DNA of 64,000 nucleotides from Symbiodinium natans (GCA_905221605.1 CAJNDS010002288.1:186001-250000), one strand, 5' to 3'. Counted from the first letter of the stretch, positions 17,567 to 27,517 are shown. The notes: generated by a model from the letters alone, not told the origin. Numbers and translations: made by a program.

Positions 17567-18064
17567 GTGTATATTTCAGCCCTCAGCCTTATAAGCCCAA
17601 AGCCCTAAGGCCTAATTAAGCCCGAAGCCCGACACCGAGAAGGCTCAAAAACCCTAAAGCCAAAACGGTTCATTAAGGTTTAGATAGTCACAGGTAGAGA
17701 AGGAAAATTATATCTATATATATATATATGTATGTATGTATATGTGGGGTCAGTTCTCAAAAAGATGGTCCCTTGTTGAGTACCCCCAAATATTCGGGGC
17801 CGCCTTGTAATAGTGACCCGAGAAGGGGCCATTTAGAGCAATCATCAGACATAGCAAAACACGTATGTACTGGCAAGCCAGGTAGGTGCATGGGAGGGGG
17901 GGGACCATATACATACAGATACATAGAAATGTAACCATAAATGTTCATATAAATATAAATATAAATACATGAATACAAATATAAATATAAACATAAATGT
18001 GGGTAAACATGTATGTGTCTATATAATACGTGTAGTCTCGAAACCCGCAGCATCGAGCTTCCAG
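17567..18064. other. Intron-like sequence with AT microsatellite
   Basis: Contains a (TA)n/(TATG)n stretch at about 17712-17740, a G run at 17893-17901 and an ATAAATATAAAC-like low-complexity stretch at 17945-18000. No exon seen. Confidence 0.5.
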
Positions 18065-18163
18065 GTGGGCCAGCTGCCTCGAGCTCCTCCGCTTGATGCC
18101 CGCGATCCGCGTGGCGCCCAACACCATCAGCCTCCCTGCGCCCAATGGAGCATCGGATTTTTT
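18065..18163 (+). CDS. PPR-protein exon
   Basis: After CGAGCTTCCAG one frame reads WASCLELLRLMPAIRVAPNT followed by ISLPAPN. C-L-E-L-L-R-L-M is PPR helix B and V-A-P-N-T-I-S the start of the next repeat. Ends in a T/G homopolymer near 18170. Confidence 0.62.
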
Positions 18164-18380
18164 TTGTGGGGGGGGGGGGGGATTTGAACGTTTAGGGTCT
18201 AGGGTGCGGTTTAGGGTTTCTGGTTTAGGGTTTGGGGTCTCGGGTCTAGGGTCTAGGGTTTAGGGTTTAGGCTGTTCAGGAGTCATGGTTTGGGACAATT
18301 AGGGCTCACGGGTGGCAGGTGCGGCAGCTGTCGTGTCGCTTAGCCCCTATTGAGCCTCTACTAAACGCAATTTGGGAGTA

Positions 18381-18503
18381 TCGGTACTTGCCTGTTCAAG
18401 GGTACTGTTGCGTAAGGTTATAAGTTATAAGCAGGGCAACTACGGTCATAACCTTAGGTCAGGTACTTATATCCCTACTTATACCATGAACCTTCAAGTA
18501 GCC
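18381..18503. repeat. Fold-back element, family C (TA-flanked)
   Basis: Palindromic, diverged copy ending ACCTTCAAG-TA and containing the family words TATAAGCAGGG, AACTACGGTCATAACCTTA. See 20208, 40239, 51771, 57953, 58576 and 59705. Confidence 0.65.
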
Positions 18504-18529
18504 CCCTCAAGTCCTGCGCTGCATTGCAG

Positions 18530-18611
18530 CGCCTGAGCCTCTAGGTTTCAATGCCACAATCAGCGCCTGCGAGAAGAGCGCGCGCTGGACGGAACCGCTG
18601 CTGACCCTTGG
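18530..18611 (+). CDS. PPR-protein exon
   Basis: After GCATTGCAG the frame reads PEPLGFNATISACEKSARWT then EPLLTLG, i.e. F-N-A-T-I-S-A-C-E-K and W-x-x-x-L-L-T-L of a PPR motif. Followed by GCTGAGGGTTCGGTTTAGGG. Confidence 0.75.
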
Positions 18612-19088
18612 CTGAGGGTTCGGTTTAGGGAGGGTTTAGGGTTTAGGGTTTAGGGTTTAGGGTTTAGGGTTTAGGGCCAGTCGATTGCAGCAGGGCTTGT
18701 TGATGTTGATGCTGAGGCGTTGGGGCCTCGTCCTTTCGTACTAGAGCATGAGGCTTGACCACCTAGAGGAGGTGACCAGGTAACGCTTTGCTGAAGATTG
18801 GCTTCGTGTGCTTCTTTGAGGGAGCCTATCTTTCCCAAACGAGGTCTAGCTAATCACGATTGTGAAGTATCAGCACAGAAACGAAGGTCCCAGGGTCCAG
18901 AGCATCATGATTCCTGCCAGCAAAAACTTCCCCAAGAGTAACCTATATTGAGTACCCCACATTAAAGGTGCAATATACCCATGATTCAAAAACCTTTCAG
19001 GTACAATTTCCCCTTCGCAAGGGCATGTAGGCACTTGAGGACTTGAGGTTAGCTTCCCCGAACCTTTTGCAAGGCTTGGTAAGTGAAG
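18612..19088. other. Intron-like, TTTAGGG array plus unique sequence
   Basis: A TTTAGGG array at about 18628-18675, then 400 bases of unique sequence with no supported exon. The stretch 18700-18900 is free of telomere-like units. Confidence 0.5.
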
Positions 19089-19181
19089 CAGAGGCTCCTA
19101 CAAGCCCTCCAGCGTCGACACCTGCGGAAGGACACCCTCAGCTGCAGTGGCACTGTAGCCTCCTGTGATTCTCGGCGAGGT
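19089..19181 (+). CDS. PPR-protein exon
   Basis: The frame reads RLLQALQRRHLRKDTLSCSG and then TVASCDSRR: helix B of one repeat followed by a K-D-T-L-S-C-S-G-T-V-A-S-C helix A. Donor GTCAGG. This is the last PPR exon I can recognise on this strand. Confidence 0.65.
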
Positions 19182-20004
19182 CAGGGGTGAAGGTTTGGTG
19201 TTTAGGATCTAAGGCTAAGGAGCTCAGGGTTTCCGAGTTGAATCACAGAGCTGAATGATCACATTTCTTGGGTTGACTCGTGGATGCGTGTGCGTGTGTC
19301 TCGAAGAGTCTTACCCGTTGCTTAGGAGCTGGCGTTGCATAGGCTGGTGCGGTATTTCGCTGTGGTTGCGTGAACAATCCACATATTGAACATGGCTGCT
19401 CTACCAGCTGTGGTTGCTGTGCAAGGTGCAAAGCACACATCTTCTAACGGTCAAGTCAAGCATTCGCGCGTGGTGCTCCAACTGCTCTTCAGCCTGTACA
19501 ATGGAGCGGCTTCCAACACATTGCAGAGCAGATGTCAGCATGTCAAACTGCACGCGGTGCCACGAGCAATGGCGTTTTATACACCAACCAATGACCATGG
19601 AAAATATCGTTGGAGGGGGGGGGGCTTTGTCTCAAGCAGGCAACAACCTCCAGCATGCCTGCCGTTGGGTCAGATGCGAGTTCATGTTTGAGGAAGCGGA
19701 ATGGGCTCTATTGTGTAACCAGACGCACAATGTCTTTCCGATGAGTCCCATAGCTTTGAGAAATCAAGGCACGAGGGGCTCAAGTGTGTGGGAAGGCATA
19801 GGACCCTTGCCCGCGATTCTTCGAAAGTCAGTAGGCGGGGTGGCGGGGTGAAGCTCACTTGCAGGGATGAGCCCTAAACTACCCGCCCATCAGTCCGGCC
19901 TTTGTAATGGGAGCGCCGGAAAGAAGCCAGGCACTGTAGCTCTGCCTGCCCTAGCGGCTGTTTGCAGCCGCGTGCCGTTCCTCCTCCCGGAAGCCGAAAC
20001 CCTC
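19182..20004. other. Unique sequence, no supported gene
   Basis: Largely free of telomere-like repeats. Several overlapping open frames of 65-145 codons exist on both strands between 19243 and 19851, but none shows a domain, codon pattern or splice signals that would single it out. A G run lies at 19615-19624. Confidence 0.4.
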
Positions 20005-20062
20005 CCAACCCTAAACCCTCAACCCTAAACCCTCAACCCTAAACCCTCAACCCTAAACCCTC
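20005..20062. repeat. CCCTAAACCCTCAA array
   Basis: Alternating CCCTAAA and CCCTCAA units (a 14-base higher-order unit) repeated about four times. The same higher-order unit recurs at 24378-24440. Confidence 0.85.
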
Positions 20063-20067
20063 CCAAG

Positions 20068-20207
20068 CTGCACTGCCTTTGGTCTGTGCTGCGTCCGAGG
20101 CATCTGGGCCTGGATGCTGGCAGCCACAGGCAGCAGCACGACGTGCTGGCCCCGATCAGGCAGATGTTGGTGGATATGGGACCCTACACCCAGAACTCCA
20201 AGCCTTA
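20068..20207 (+). CDS. Exon candidate, function unknown
   Basis: After TCCCAAG one frame stays open and reads LGLDAGSHRQQHDVLAPIR followed by QMLVDMGPYTQNSKP, which looks protein-like (amphipathic). No family recognised. A fold-back element starts immediately after. Confidence 0.35.
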
Positions 20208-20335
20208 CTTGGAAGTTCGGGGTACTTACAACCTAATTATAAGTGTAGGTATGGCCCCTTCAGCACTCTAATGGGGTCATAATTGGGTCATAAGTACAGT
20301 TATACTTGGGTTACTGAGTACCATGAACCTCCAAG
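20208..20335. repeat. Fold-back element, family C (TA-flanked)
   Basis: Starts TA-CTTGGAAGTTCGGGGTACTT and ends ACCATGAACCTCCAAG-TA. The interior is partly palindromic (ATAAGTGTAGG / GGGTCATAAGTACAG). Confidence 0.8.
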
Positions 20336-20795
20336 TAATGTTAATGCAACGCAGCCCACCTCAGTCTGGTCCCGCCCAGTGGCAAGGCAACCCAAACGGG
20401 AGAGTGTGAAGCCTGTTGAAACACGCGGGCTCGTGTCCAAGTTATAGACCAGGCGACCCGAATGTGGGAGTGGTAGAACTGGAACAGCACCCCGGTCGAG
20501 ACATCAGAGGAGGGGGTAGGGTTGAAGGGGGTCTATGGTTAGGGGGCGGGGGGAGGGGGTGGGCGTTGTGAGGGCAAGAGTTGGAAACCGGCCCTCCTTC
20601 AACGTTACAGTTCTTGGCTCTCCCTCTAGCAAGGCTTAACAGTTGAACCCCTAGACCCCTGAACCCTCACGCCAGGATGCCCAGTAGTGCCCTTATTCCT
20701 TTTTCTCGGTTTAGGTTCCGTTATCAACCCCTTGAAGCAAAGGGGCACCCTTTTGTAAATCCTAGGGTACTAGGCAACCTAATAAGAAAGCCTGA
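20336..20795. other. Unique sequence, no supported gene
   Basis: G-rich around 20500-20575, otherwise plain. No exon or repeat element I can define. Confidence 0.4.
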
Positions 20796-20879
20796 CCCTA
20801 GACCCTAAACCCTAAACCCTAAATCCTAAACCCTAAACCCTAAACCCTAAACCCTAAACCCTAAACCCTAAACCCTAAA
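20796..20879. repeat. CCCTAAA array
   Basis: About 12 units, one TCCTAAA variant. Confidence 0.92.
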
Positions 20880-20887
20880 TCAAGAAG

Positions 20888-20974
20888 GAGCCGGGTGGCC
20901 CCTGGACGGCCACTCTGGCCACACTTCGAGCCATGGGAGATGCGGCTGCGCTTCGGCCTGCGGTTGAAGCGTAG
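20888..20974 (+). CDS. Exon candidate ending in a stop, function unknown
   Basis: Island between a CCCTAAA array on the left and a TTTAGGG array on the right. One frame reads KEPGGPWTATLATLRAMGD then AAALRPAVEA and a TAG. Possibly a terminal exon; weak. Confidence 0.3.
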   Translation, partial: EPGGPWTATLATLRAMGDAAALRPAVEA

Positions 20975-20977
20975 GAG

Positions 20978-21122
20978 GTTTAGGGTTTAGGGTTTAGGGT
21001 TTAGGGTTTAGGGTTTTAGGGTTTTAGGGTTTTAGGGTTTTAGGGTTTTAGGGTTTTAGGGTTTTAGGGTTTAGGGTTTAGGGTTCAGGGTTGAGGGTTT
21101 AGGGTTTAGGGTTTAGGGTTTC
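20978..21122. repeat. TTTAGGG / TTTTAGGG array
   Basis: Starts with 7-base units, switches to eight consecutive 8-base TTTTAGGG units, then returns to 7-base units: a block of an expanded length variant inside the array. Confidence 0.92.
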
Positions 21123-21132
21123 GGTTGACTGG

Positions 21133-21233
21133 CTGGTTCTTAGTAGGGAATGAGGGAATGAGGTACCCTACATAATCCCTTGAAGGGTTTTTAATCGGGA
21201 TATAATCGTAATTCCCTCGTTCCCACAACGAAC
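21133..21233. repeat. Fold-back element, family B
   Basis: CTGGTTCTTAGTAGGGAATG left arm, ATTCCCTCGTTCCC right arm with the last bases degraded. Interior contains GGTACCCTACATAATCCCTT as in the copies at 53168 and 62060. Confidence 0.8.
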
Positions 21234-21394
21234 CCGCAACTTGAAGCGTAGGAGGTTAAGGGTCTAGGCTTTGGGGTGTGTAGGACTTGTGGTATAGGGC
21301 ATAGGTTTTAAGAAGGCTCCACCTATTAATTTTCCTCTGGAGTCGTTATCGTCATAGTGTTTTTTAGAATATAGCTGGGTTTGAGTTGGGGTTA

Positions 21395-21588
21395 GGATTT
21401 TGGGGACCTTACCCGAACGCTCCACTGCAGTACCTTCTGGGTTTCGAAGTCAAACAACAGTAGAGATCTTCTGTGTCAGCTCGTCGCAGTTCTGCTTGCC
21501 GTGCCCGCTGCCCGCTGCTGCTGCAAATGAGCTTTCCGAATTCGATGCCGAGACACAGGTGGTGGTGAAGACTGCGAAGCAGCACTTA
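21395..21588 (+). CDS. Exon candidate, function unknown
   Basis: An open frame with plausible protein sequence in its second half (ANELSEFDAETQVVVKTAK). No acceptor can be fixed. Followed by CCCTAAA units. Low confidence. Confidence 0.28.
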
Positions 21589-22435
21589 ACCCTTATAAAC
21601 CCTAAACCCTAACCCCTGAACCCTAAGCCCGAAAGGAGGGCTTAAAAGAGCTAGCGAAGGTCATTTCTGAGTTCATCTGTTCATTTTCAGCATGCCCCCC
21701 TATGGTTCGCCCTCCTCCCCCCAAACAAAGAACACAGATAGATCCCTAATGCCCCAAGCAGCTAGCCCCTACCGGGCACTTCTATTTTTTGGGGGAAGGG
21801 TTTAGGGCTTACCTGGGACCCTCTTTACCTACTTCTTTTATGGGTTATGCCTACCAATGAAGGTAGTTACCACTAAACTGTAGGTAAATAGAGTCCCCGG
21901 TAGGGGCTAGGAGTTAAGGGGGCTTCGAAGGTCTCAGCCGACTTGCTGACGTGGAGTCATGGGCTGACTGGCAGTGGCAGAGTTGCGCGGTGGCGAGCTT
22001 CGCTCAACTTGCTCCTCGCTGGATATGGTGGGGGGGGGGGGGGGGGGGGGGGGGCAGTGTTGTTCAACCCTATCAACCTTAAACCCTAAACCCAGAAGTT
22101 TGCGACCCTTAAGCCGCTCCTATCTTAAGCCAACCCACACTCTTGCTCGAAACACATAAGGCCTGGTTTGGGGCTTCCTGTCCCTAAACCCCAAACCCCT
22201 AGACTCCTAACCTCAACCCTAAACGAAGAGCTTCCCTCCAAACAGCACCCTAAACCCTAAACCCCAAACCCTAAACCCGAAACCCCAAACCCTAAACCCT
22301 AAACCCTAGTTGCCACTCCGACATGCGAGGCTCGCCTGCCTACCTCTGCGGAGGCTGGCGCCGGATGCGCGCTGCTCCTTCGCGGCCTTGGGAGCTTGTG
22401 CCTTGTCTCCTCAAATCGACGACGACTAGTACCGA
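21589..22435. other. Repeat-rich stretch with 28-base G run
   Basis: Contains a fold-back-like segment near 21770-21915 (TACCGGGCAC ... GTCCCCGGTAGGGGCTAG), an exon-like island at about 21940-22025 (frame ADLLTWSHGLTGSGR), a run of about 27 G at 22028-22054, and CCCTAAA/CCCCAAA units at 22245-22308. None of the exon-like pieces is firm. Confidence 0.4.
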
Positions 22436-22676
22436 CTGCCTACTGCCTACTGCCTACTATTACTATTGCTTTCCCTATTATTATTATTATTACTACTACT
22501 ACGAGTGCTAGTACTCTTACCATTACGATTTCTATTTTTATTACTCTTCCTGGTACTATTTCTATTACTAGTAGTACTACTATTCCTATTCCGATTACGA
22601 CGACGACGACCACCACCGCCGCCACCACCACCGCCACCACCACCACCACCGCCACCACGACGACGACGACTGCAAC
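22436..22676. repeat. Drifting trinucleotide repeat
   Basis: About 240 bases with strict period three but a changing unit: TAC/TTA/TAT at the left, ACG in the middle, CCA/CCG at the right, ending in ACG. It gives long open frames in all three frames of both strands, none of which should be called a gene. Confidence 0.85.
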
Positions 22677-23464
22677 ATAGGGCTTGGGCATCGTTCAATA
22701 GGACCCTTGTTTGGGCCTTGGGCAGGGGGAGCAGCAGTCTGTAAACGAGGCACCCAAACACGCTATTCCGCTATTGAGTGTGGTGCAGGCCGCATGTTTC
22801 CGGAGCCATGCTTCATGTGGACTCTCTTGGACAAACAGGTTTGATGGTTTGTTGGGGGCATTGTGTCTTTGAGTTCAGAGAGTTTGAGTTGCAAGTTCTA
22901 GTGCAAGTATCAAGTATGGGTATGGGTTTATAAGCACCCTTTGAAGCCAGCACTAAACTCCACCATCGCGCCAGGCCTAACCTAAAACCTTGAGCCTTGA
23001 ACCTTACGCCATTGTGGCCAGCTTAGCGGGCCTTGCAAGCACACAAGTCCGGCTGAGCCCTGAAGCCCAAACCTTATAAACCCTAAATCCTAAACCCTAA
23101 ATCCTAAACCCTAAACCCTAAGTTAACTACACACTCTGGGTCGAATCAGTGGGGGTTTTGGCTTCTTGGGTTCAGAGTTTCGGTTTCAGCCCTATTGGGC
23201 TTTAGGTTCGTGCTGTCCAGCCCTGGACCATGTGAGATGGGGTGCTTGTCTTCCTGCTGAGGTGAGATGGGTGGCATGCAAGCTCCAGCGCTTTTTGCAT
23301 GGAGGGAGGCTTAGGGTTTAGGGTGTAGGGTTCAGGGTTTAGGGTTTAGGGTTTAGGGTTTCGGGTGTCGGGCTGAGGGCTTAGGGCTCAGGGCTTAGGC
23401 TAGGGAGGCTGGCTGATGTTAGGAAGCTAGAGTGGAACAATCTCCGGCCATCCTGGCTGTAGCT

Positions 23465-23555
23465 GAATGAGTACACTTGACCCTTTTTGGGATACTATAA
23501 TCCCCTATAGAAACTGAAAGTGTGCACTGTTTGGGGGCCTATGAACTCAGCAACT
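23465..23555. repeat. Fold-back element, family F
   Basis: About 90 bases: GAGTACACTT...TTTTTGGGATACTATAATCCCC...GAAAGTGTGCACTGTTTGGGGGCC...GAACTCAGCAACT. A second copy is at 28545. Short inverted ends GTGCACTT / AAGTGTGCAC. Confidence 0.7.
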
Positions 23556-23749
23556 TCCCTCAAAGATGTAGCATCAAGTTGCCACCAGCGTAAGCGCTTC
23601 GGGTTTGTGCTTTCGATTCAGCAAAAGAATAGCACATGGTTGGGGACCAAATGAACAACAAAAGGGTTTTAGGGTTCAGATTTTGGGGTTTATAAGGTTG
23701 TTCTATGTTTTTTTGTTATACCTCTTATCTACCTTACAAAGAATGTCCC

Positions 23750-23902
23750 GCCCCCCCCCCCACCCCCCCCCCCCCACCCCCCCCCCCCCCACCCCCCCCC
23801 CCCCCACCCCCCCCCCCACCCTTCCCACCCCCCCCCCCACCCCCCACCCCCCCCCCCCCCCACCCCCCCCCCCACCCACCCCCCCCCCCCCCCCCCCCCC
23901 CA
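23750..23902. repeat. C-rich tract with A interruptions
   Basis: About 150 bases of almost pure C with A every 5-17 bases. Gives proline/histidine/threonine frames on + and glycine frames on -, which are not genes. Could form i-motif/G-quadruplex structures; length may also be unreliable in the assembly. Confidence 0.9.
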
Positions 23903-23917
23903 GGGACTCTATTCCCC

Positions 23918-24011
23918 CTGGTTCTAAGTAGATAATGAGGGAAGAGGTACCCTGTACCCTTAAGGGAGTATGTAGGGTACCTGAATTCCCGCATTCCCTA
24001 CTCAGAACCAG
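23918..24011. repeat. Fold-back element, family B
   Basis: CTGGTTCTAAGTAG...CTACTCAGAACCAG, with the inner inverted pair GGTACCCTGTACCC / GGGTACC. It abuts the C-rich tract. Best-preserved family B copy. Confidence 0.88.
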
Positions 24012-24913
24012 TAAGTGTTTTGATTTCGGAGTCCATGTGCTCCTCCTGTTGTCTCACGCGCAGAGCTCGCGCCGGGAGGCCAGAAAAAAGTACAAGATTT
24101 CGGGCTGCAGCCCTAAACCCGAACCCAGAACCCTAAACCCTAAACCTCAACCCTAAACACTACTTAGTGTTTTGTGGGACTTAGGGCTGCCTAGGGTTTA
24201 CGTGGCCTAGGGGGCGGGCACTGTATCGTAGCTTAGGGTTTAGGGTTTAGGGTCTAGGGTCTAGGGTCTCGGGTATAGGGTCTGGGGTCCAGGGTTCAGG
24301 GCTATGTGGGCATGATTGACAGCTGCCTCATCTAGGGGCAAAGAAAGATGCTGAAGTTGTGAACATTCTATGCAAACCCCAAACCCTCAACCCTAAACCC
24401 TCAACCCTAAACCCTAAACCCTAAATCCTCAACCCTAAACCCTCAACCCTAAACCCTAAACCCTAACTCCTAACTCGGACTTAGCGGGGGCTGGCACAAG
24501 GCACGAGCAGCTCCTGGCGGGCGGCCAGGGCTTTGCTGTGACGGCCGAACCATTGGAGGCCCCCACTGAAGAGTGGCTCTAAAATGGGTATGGCGGTTTC
24601 GAAGCTTTGGGGTTTAGAGTTTAGGGCTTAGGGTTTAGGGTTTAGGGTTCAGACCCTATACCCCACACCCTGAAGCCCTGACCCCTCAGAAGGAGCCATG
24701 TAAGGCTTCGAGAGAATTTTCTGGGTTCTGGGTGTCTAGGGCAGAGGGTTTACGGTGAACCTATAGGAGGTGGCTGGCTCTGGAAAGTTGAGTTACAGGA
24801 CTTGGGGTAGTTCTCCACCCTGAGCATTAGGGTATAAGGTGAATCATACACTTTCTGAACCCAACTCACAGAAGAACACTAAACCCTAAGCCCTAGACCC
24901 TAAACCCCGGCAG
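24012..24913. other. Telomere-like arrays and unique sequence
   Basis: CCCTAAA/CCCTCAA array at about 24367-24472, TTTAGGG blocks at 24233-24285 and 24600-24650. The islands at 24170-24230 and 24480-24590 are unique sequence without a convincing exon. Confidence 0.45.
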
Positions 24914-24973
24914 GCCGACCTTTTCTACATTCCGGCCTTCTTCTCGGTCCTCTTCTGGATGGGCACTCTGGAG
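24914..24973 (+). CDS. Exostosin-type (GT47) glycosyltransferase exon (candidate)
   Basis: A 60-base, phase-0 exon: acceptor CCGGCAG, donor GTGCGC, translation ADLFYIPAFFSVLFWMGTLE. A-D-L-F-Y-(V/I)-P-x-F/Y is the characteristic N-terminal motif of the exostosin family, Golgi enzymes adding sugars to glycans. A second exostosin motif (GGRDH) occurs in the exon at 26119 in the same orientation, which supports the call. An additional exon must lie between them, because the phases do not match. Confidence 0.6.
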
Positions 24974-25087
24974 GTGCGCATCAAAAGCCGAGGGCCTTGA
25001 GGGTGGAGACTGAGAGCGATATTTCGGCTTTAGGGTATAGGGTCGAGGGTTTGGCACTCAATCCTGAACGTAACATGCTTGAATGTC

Positions 25088-25088
<1 letters not shown>

Positions 25089-25128
<40 letters not shown>

Positions 25129-25200
25129 GAGAGAGAGAGAGAGGAGAGAGACAGGAGAGAGCGAGAGAGAGGGCGACAGGGAGAGAGAGCGAAGGAGCGA
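25089..25200. repeat. GA microsatellite
   Basis: (GA)n, interrupted, about 110 bases. Produces Arg/Glu frames on + that are not genes. Confidence 0.93.
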
Positions 25201-25388
25201 AAGAAAGATCGAAAGACCGAAGAGATGGAAACAGAACGGTTATGCAGGCCATGCAGTGCACTGCCGAGACCTTTGCAGCCTTGCGCGGTCAGCCTGACCC
25301 TTAGAGGAGCTGTCGGGGGTTGATAGTATGAGTCTCTTGGGTTCCCGAAGCTGTTCAGACTTGTCTTGATGGCTGATATAAAACTGTT

Positions 25389-25515
25389 TGCTTAAGAACC
25401 ACCCCCCCCCCCCAAAAAAAAAAAAGAAAAAAGCAAAAACATGAAAGATAAGAATCCCTATGCTACCCTTGTAAGGAAGAATGTTTTCATTCTTTGGGGG
25501 GGGGATTCTTAAGCA
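25389..25515. repeat. Fold-back element, family E
   Basis: Ends TGCTTAAGAACC and GGATTCTTAAGCA with C10-A11 and G9 runs just inside, and the core ATCCCTATGCTACCCTTGTAAGGAAGAAT. Other copies at 53908, 61753 and a right half at 57600-57634. Confidence 0.8.
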
Positions 25516-26035
25516 ATTAGTAGTATAGGGAATTTTCGGGCTGGGGTGAAGAGGGGAAGTCGGGGGTGGCGAAGGTGTGTGCATGAACAGAAGAAGGGCT
25601 TAGGTTTAGGGTGAGTTTAGGGTGAGCTCTTTTCAGGCATACTCGGGATGAGCTGTCCAACCCAGGAACGCATTTTTGTTTTGTGTGGCGTAATCCCGAG
25701 GCCCCAGCATTCATAGGGTTCAAGGTTTGAACAAGTTCAACAGCATACTATACCCGCCACCACCCCGCCCTAACCGTCAATCTGAACACATTACACCCCA
25801 AAACAACCAAGCAGCCCGTAACAAGACCCATTCCATGACCCAACTTTCTTTCAAACCCGAAACCGTAAAACCCTAAACCCCTAAGCCCTAAAACCTAAAC
25901 CCTAAACCCCAAACAAACTTGCTTCAATCTCAGGCCAGGAGGGGCTGCTCTCATAAAGCCGGCCCCCTTTTCCAGGCATCTTTTTTGAGGTTTATCAGGC
26001 GTGACAGAGCATCCTTCCACAGCAAGCCCTTTTTC
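25516..26035. other. Unique sequence, no supported gene
   Basis: Only isolated telomere-like units (25860-25915). The 25740-25850 stretch is A/C-rich. No exon supported. Confidence 0.4.
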
Positions 26036-26088
26036 GGGTTTAGGGTTTAGGGTTTAGGGTTTAGGGTTTAGGGTTTAGGGTTTAGGGC
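26036..26088. repeat. TTTAGGG array
   Basis: Seven GGGTTTA units upstream of the exon at 26119; here a TTTAGGG block precedes an exon, against the usual orientation. Confidence 0.9.
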
Positions 26089-26118
26089 TCAAGGTTTAGG
26101 GGGTTTAGTGTCTCTCAG

Positions 26119-26197
26119 GCCTCACTTCCGTCGCCACGGTGGCCGAGACCACATGGTCCTCTTTGGCGTAGAGCCTCGGGGCCCAGTGTCGCAGCAG
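26119..26197 (+). CDS. Exostosin-type (GT47) glycosyltransferase exon (candidate)
   Basis: Acceptor TCTCTCAG; frame PHFRRHGGRDHMVLFGVEPRG then PVSQQ. The G-G-R-D-H core is the signature of exostosin domains (usual form: Y-W-x-R-x-G-G-R-D-H). The intron would start GACTAGGG, a GA donor, immediately running into TTTAGGG units. Together with 24914 this makes a GT47 gene likely; the remaining exons are not resolved. Confidence 0.6.
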
Positions 26198-26702
26198 GAC
26201 TAGGGTTTAGGGATGAGGGTTTAGGATTTGGGGTTTAGGGTTTGGGGCTTGGGGTTTGGGGTTTGGGGTTTAGGGTCGAACTGTTAGGCTTTGCAGCAGG
26301 ACTGTTTCGGGGGTTACTGTGTCATAGTGGAGTAACATTTTACACGTTGAAGGGTACTTAAACTCAATAAGAACTTGAAATTTCATATTTAATACTATCC
26401 CAACCATGAACTAGGTCAGGCTCCCTTTCCAAACACTAAGCAGCTTGAACCTCAAGCCCTAAACCCTGTCTATTCCTCGGTTGCAGGTGCAACTTGGTTC
26501 AGGATTCGTAGTACCCTAAACCCTAAACCCTAAAACCTTCGGCTAGCAAAGAGGAGGCTGCAAACCCCCACCTTTGGGCCCCCACCTCTTGTGAGAATCA
26601 GCCTGACAAGTACGCCCTAAACCTTGCATCCTAGCTAGAGTAGCCTTTTCTGCAACAATCGAAATGCACATTGCGTACATTTACCTTGTTTTTGGTTTGC
26701 AG
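26198..26702. other. Intron-like sequence with telomere-like units
   Basis: TTTAGGG/TTTGGGG units at 26200-26275, CCCTAAA units at 26515-26535. No exon supported. Confidence 0.45.
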
Positions 26703-26758
26703 GCTACTCCAAGGAACCCTGAACGCCTCCTGGAGAAGTTCACTACTCGAGATGCACT
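26703..26758 (+). CDS. Exon, function unknown
   Basis: A strong pyrimidine-rich acceptor (CTTGTTTTTGGTTTGCAG) precedes the frame ATPRNPERLLEKFTTRDAL, and a GTAGCG donor follows. Good splice signals make this a likely exon; the family is not recognised. It may belong to the gene that ends at 30873. Confidence 0.55.
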
Positions 26759-26778
26759 GTAGCGGCTCTTTCCAAAAG

Positions 26779-26892
26779 AAATGTCTACCTGGAGGAACCT
26801 TGATACCCTTGCAAGAAAGAGAAGTGTACCGTAGTTCTCGGGTATATTTAGACTGTTTTGAGGTATACTATAAGGGTCTAGGTAGACAATAA
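26779..26892. repeat. Fold-back element, unclassified
   Basis: Inverted ends TGTCTACCTGGAGG... and ...AGGGTCTAGGTAGACA around an AT-rich centre. Only one copy seen in the window. Confidence 0.6.
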
Positions 26893-27117
26893 CCGCCGAG
26901 GTTTCGGGTTTCGAGTCTGGGGTTTGGGGTGTTCACGGTTTATGAATGAAGGCTGAGGGCTTCAGTGTTTATAGGGGCATGGCAAGAAACTGCAAACTTA
27001 AGTGCCCCTGGTACCATTGAAGTAAATCAAGGTACCACCCAACAAGCCCTAGTTTAGTATGGTGTAAGGTTTAGCGCTCAACTACAAGTGGCCCCTCTCA
27101 CATAGGATCAATTTCAG

Positions 27118-27190
27118 GTTCGCCTTTTACCGCGACACCGAGCCTGCGTTCCAGCTCACAAGCTACGAGCCATCGGCCAAAAACTGGCTG
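27118..27190 (+). CDS. Exon, function unknown
   Basis: Acceptor AATTTCAG, donor GTACTG; frame FAFYRDTEPAFQLTSYEPSA then KNWL. Protein-like and cleanly bounded; not assigned. Confidence 0.5.
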
Positions 27191-27517
27191 GTACTGACCG
27201 CTCCTGGTTCCTTAAATTGGGAGGGGAAAGTGTTCCAAGTCAAAGGGGGCCTTTTGGATATGTTACTTTTCTTAAAGTACAGGCACAAAAGAATCCCCTA
27301 AAAAAACAATCCCCGAAAGCCGTTGTGTTGGCACATCTCGGCTCTAACTGCACCCAAAAACCTAAGTCCTAACCCTAAAGCCCTAGCGTATGGCCTCCAC
27401 AGCGAGAGTCCTTAGAGCCAACCCCAGTTAGAGGTTCTCTTCGGGTATCTTTATCTTTACTTACAAAGTCCCTCGATCCCCCCAGTAACTCCTAGCATTT
27501 AGTCGGGTCTAGGGCTT

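Noticed and set aside
19243-19851. Host gene in the repeat-free stretch
   Set aside because: Competing frames on both strands, none with a domain, splice signals or distinctive composition.
22396-22761. Long open frames in several frames (Thr-, Val-, Arg-rich)
   Set aside because: All come from a trinucleotide repeat; no independent coding evidence.
23605-23994. Proline/glycine-rich open frames
   Set aside because: Translations of the C-rich tract.
25079-25304. Arg/Glu-rich open frames
   Set aside because: Translations of the (GA)n microsatellite.
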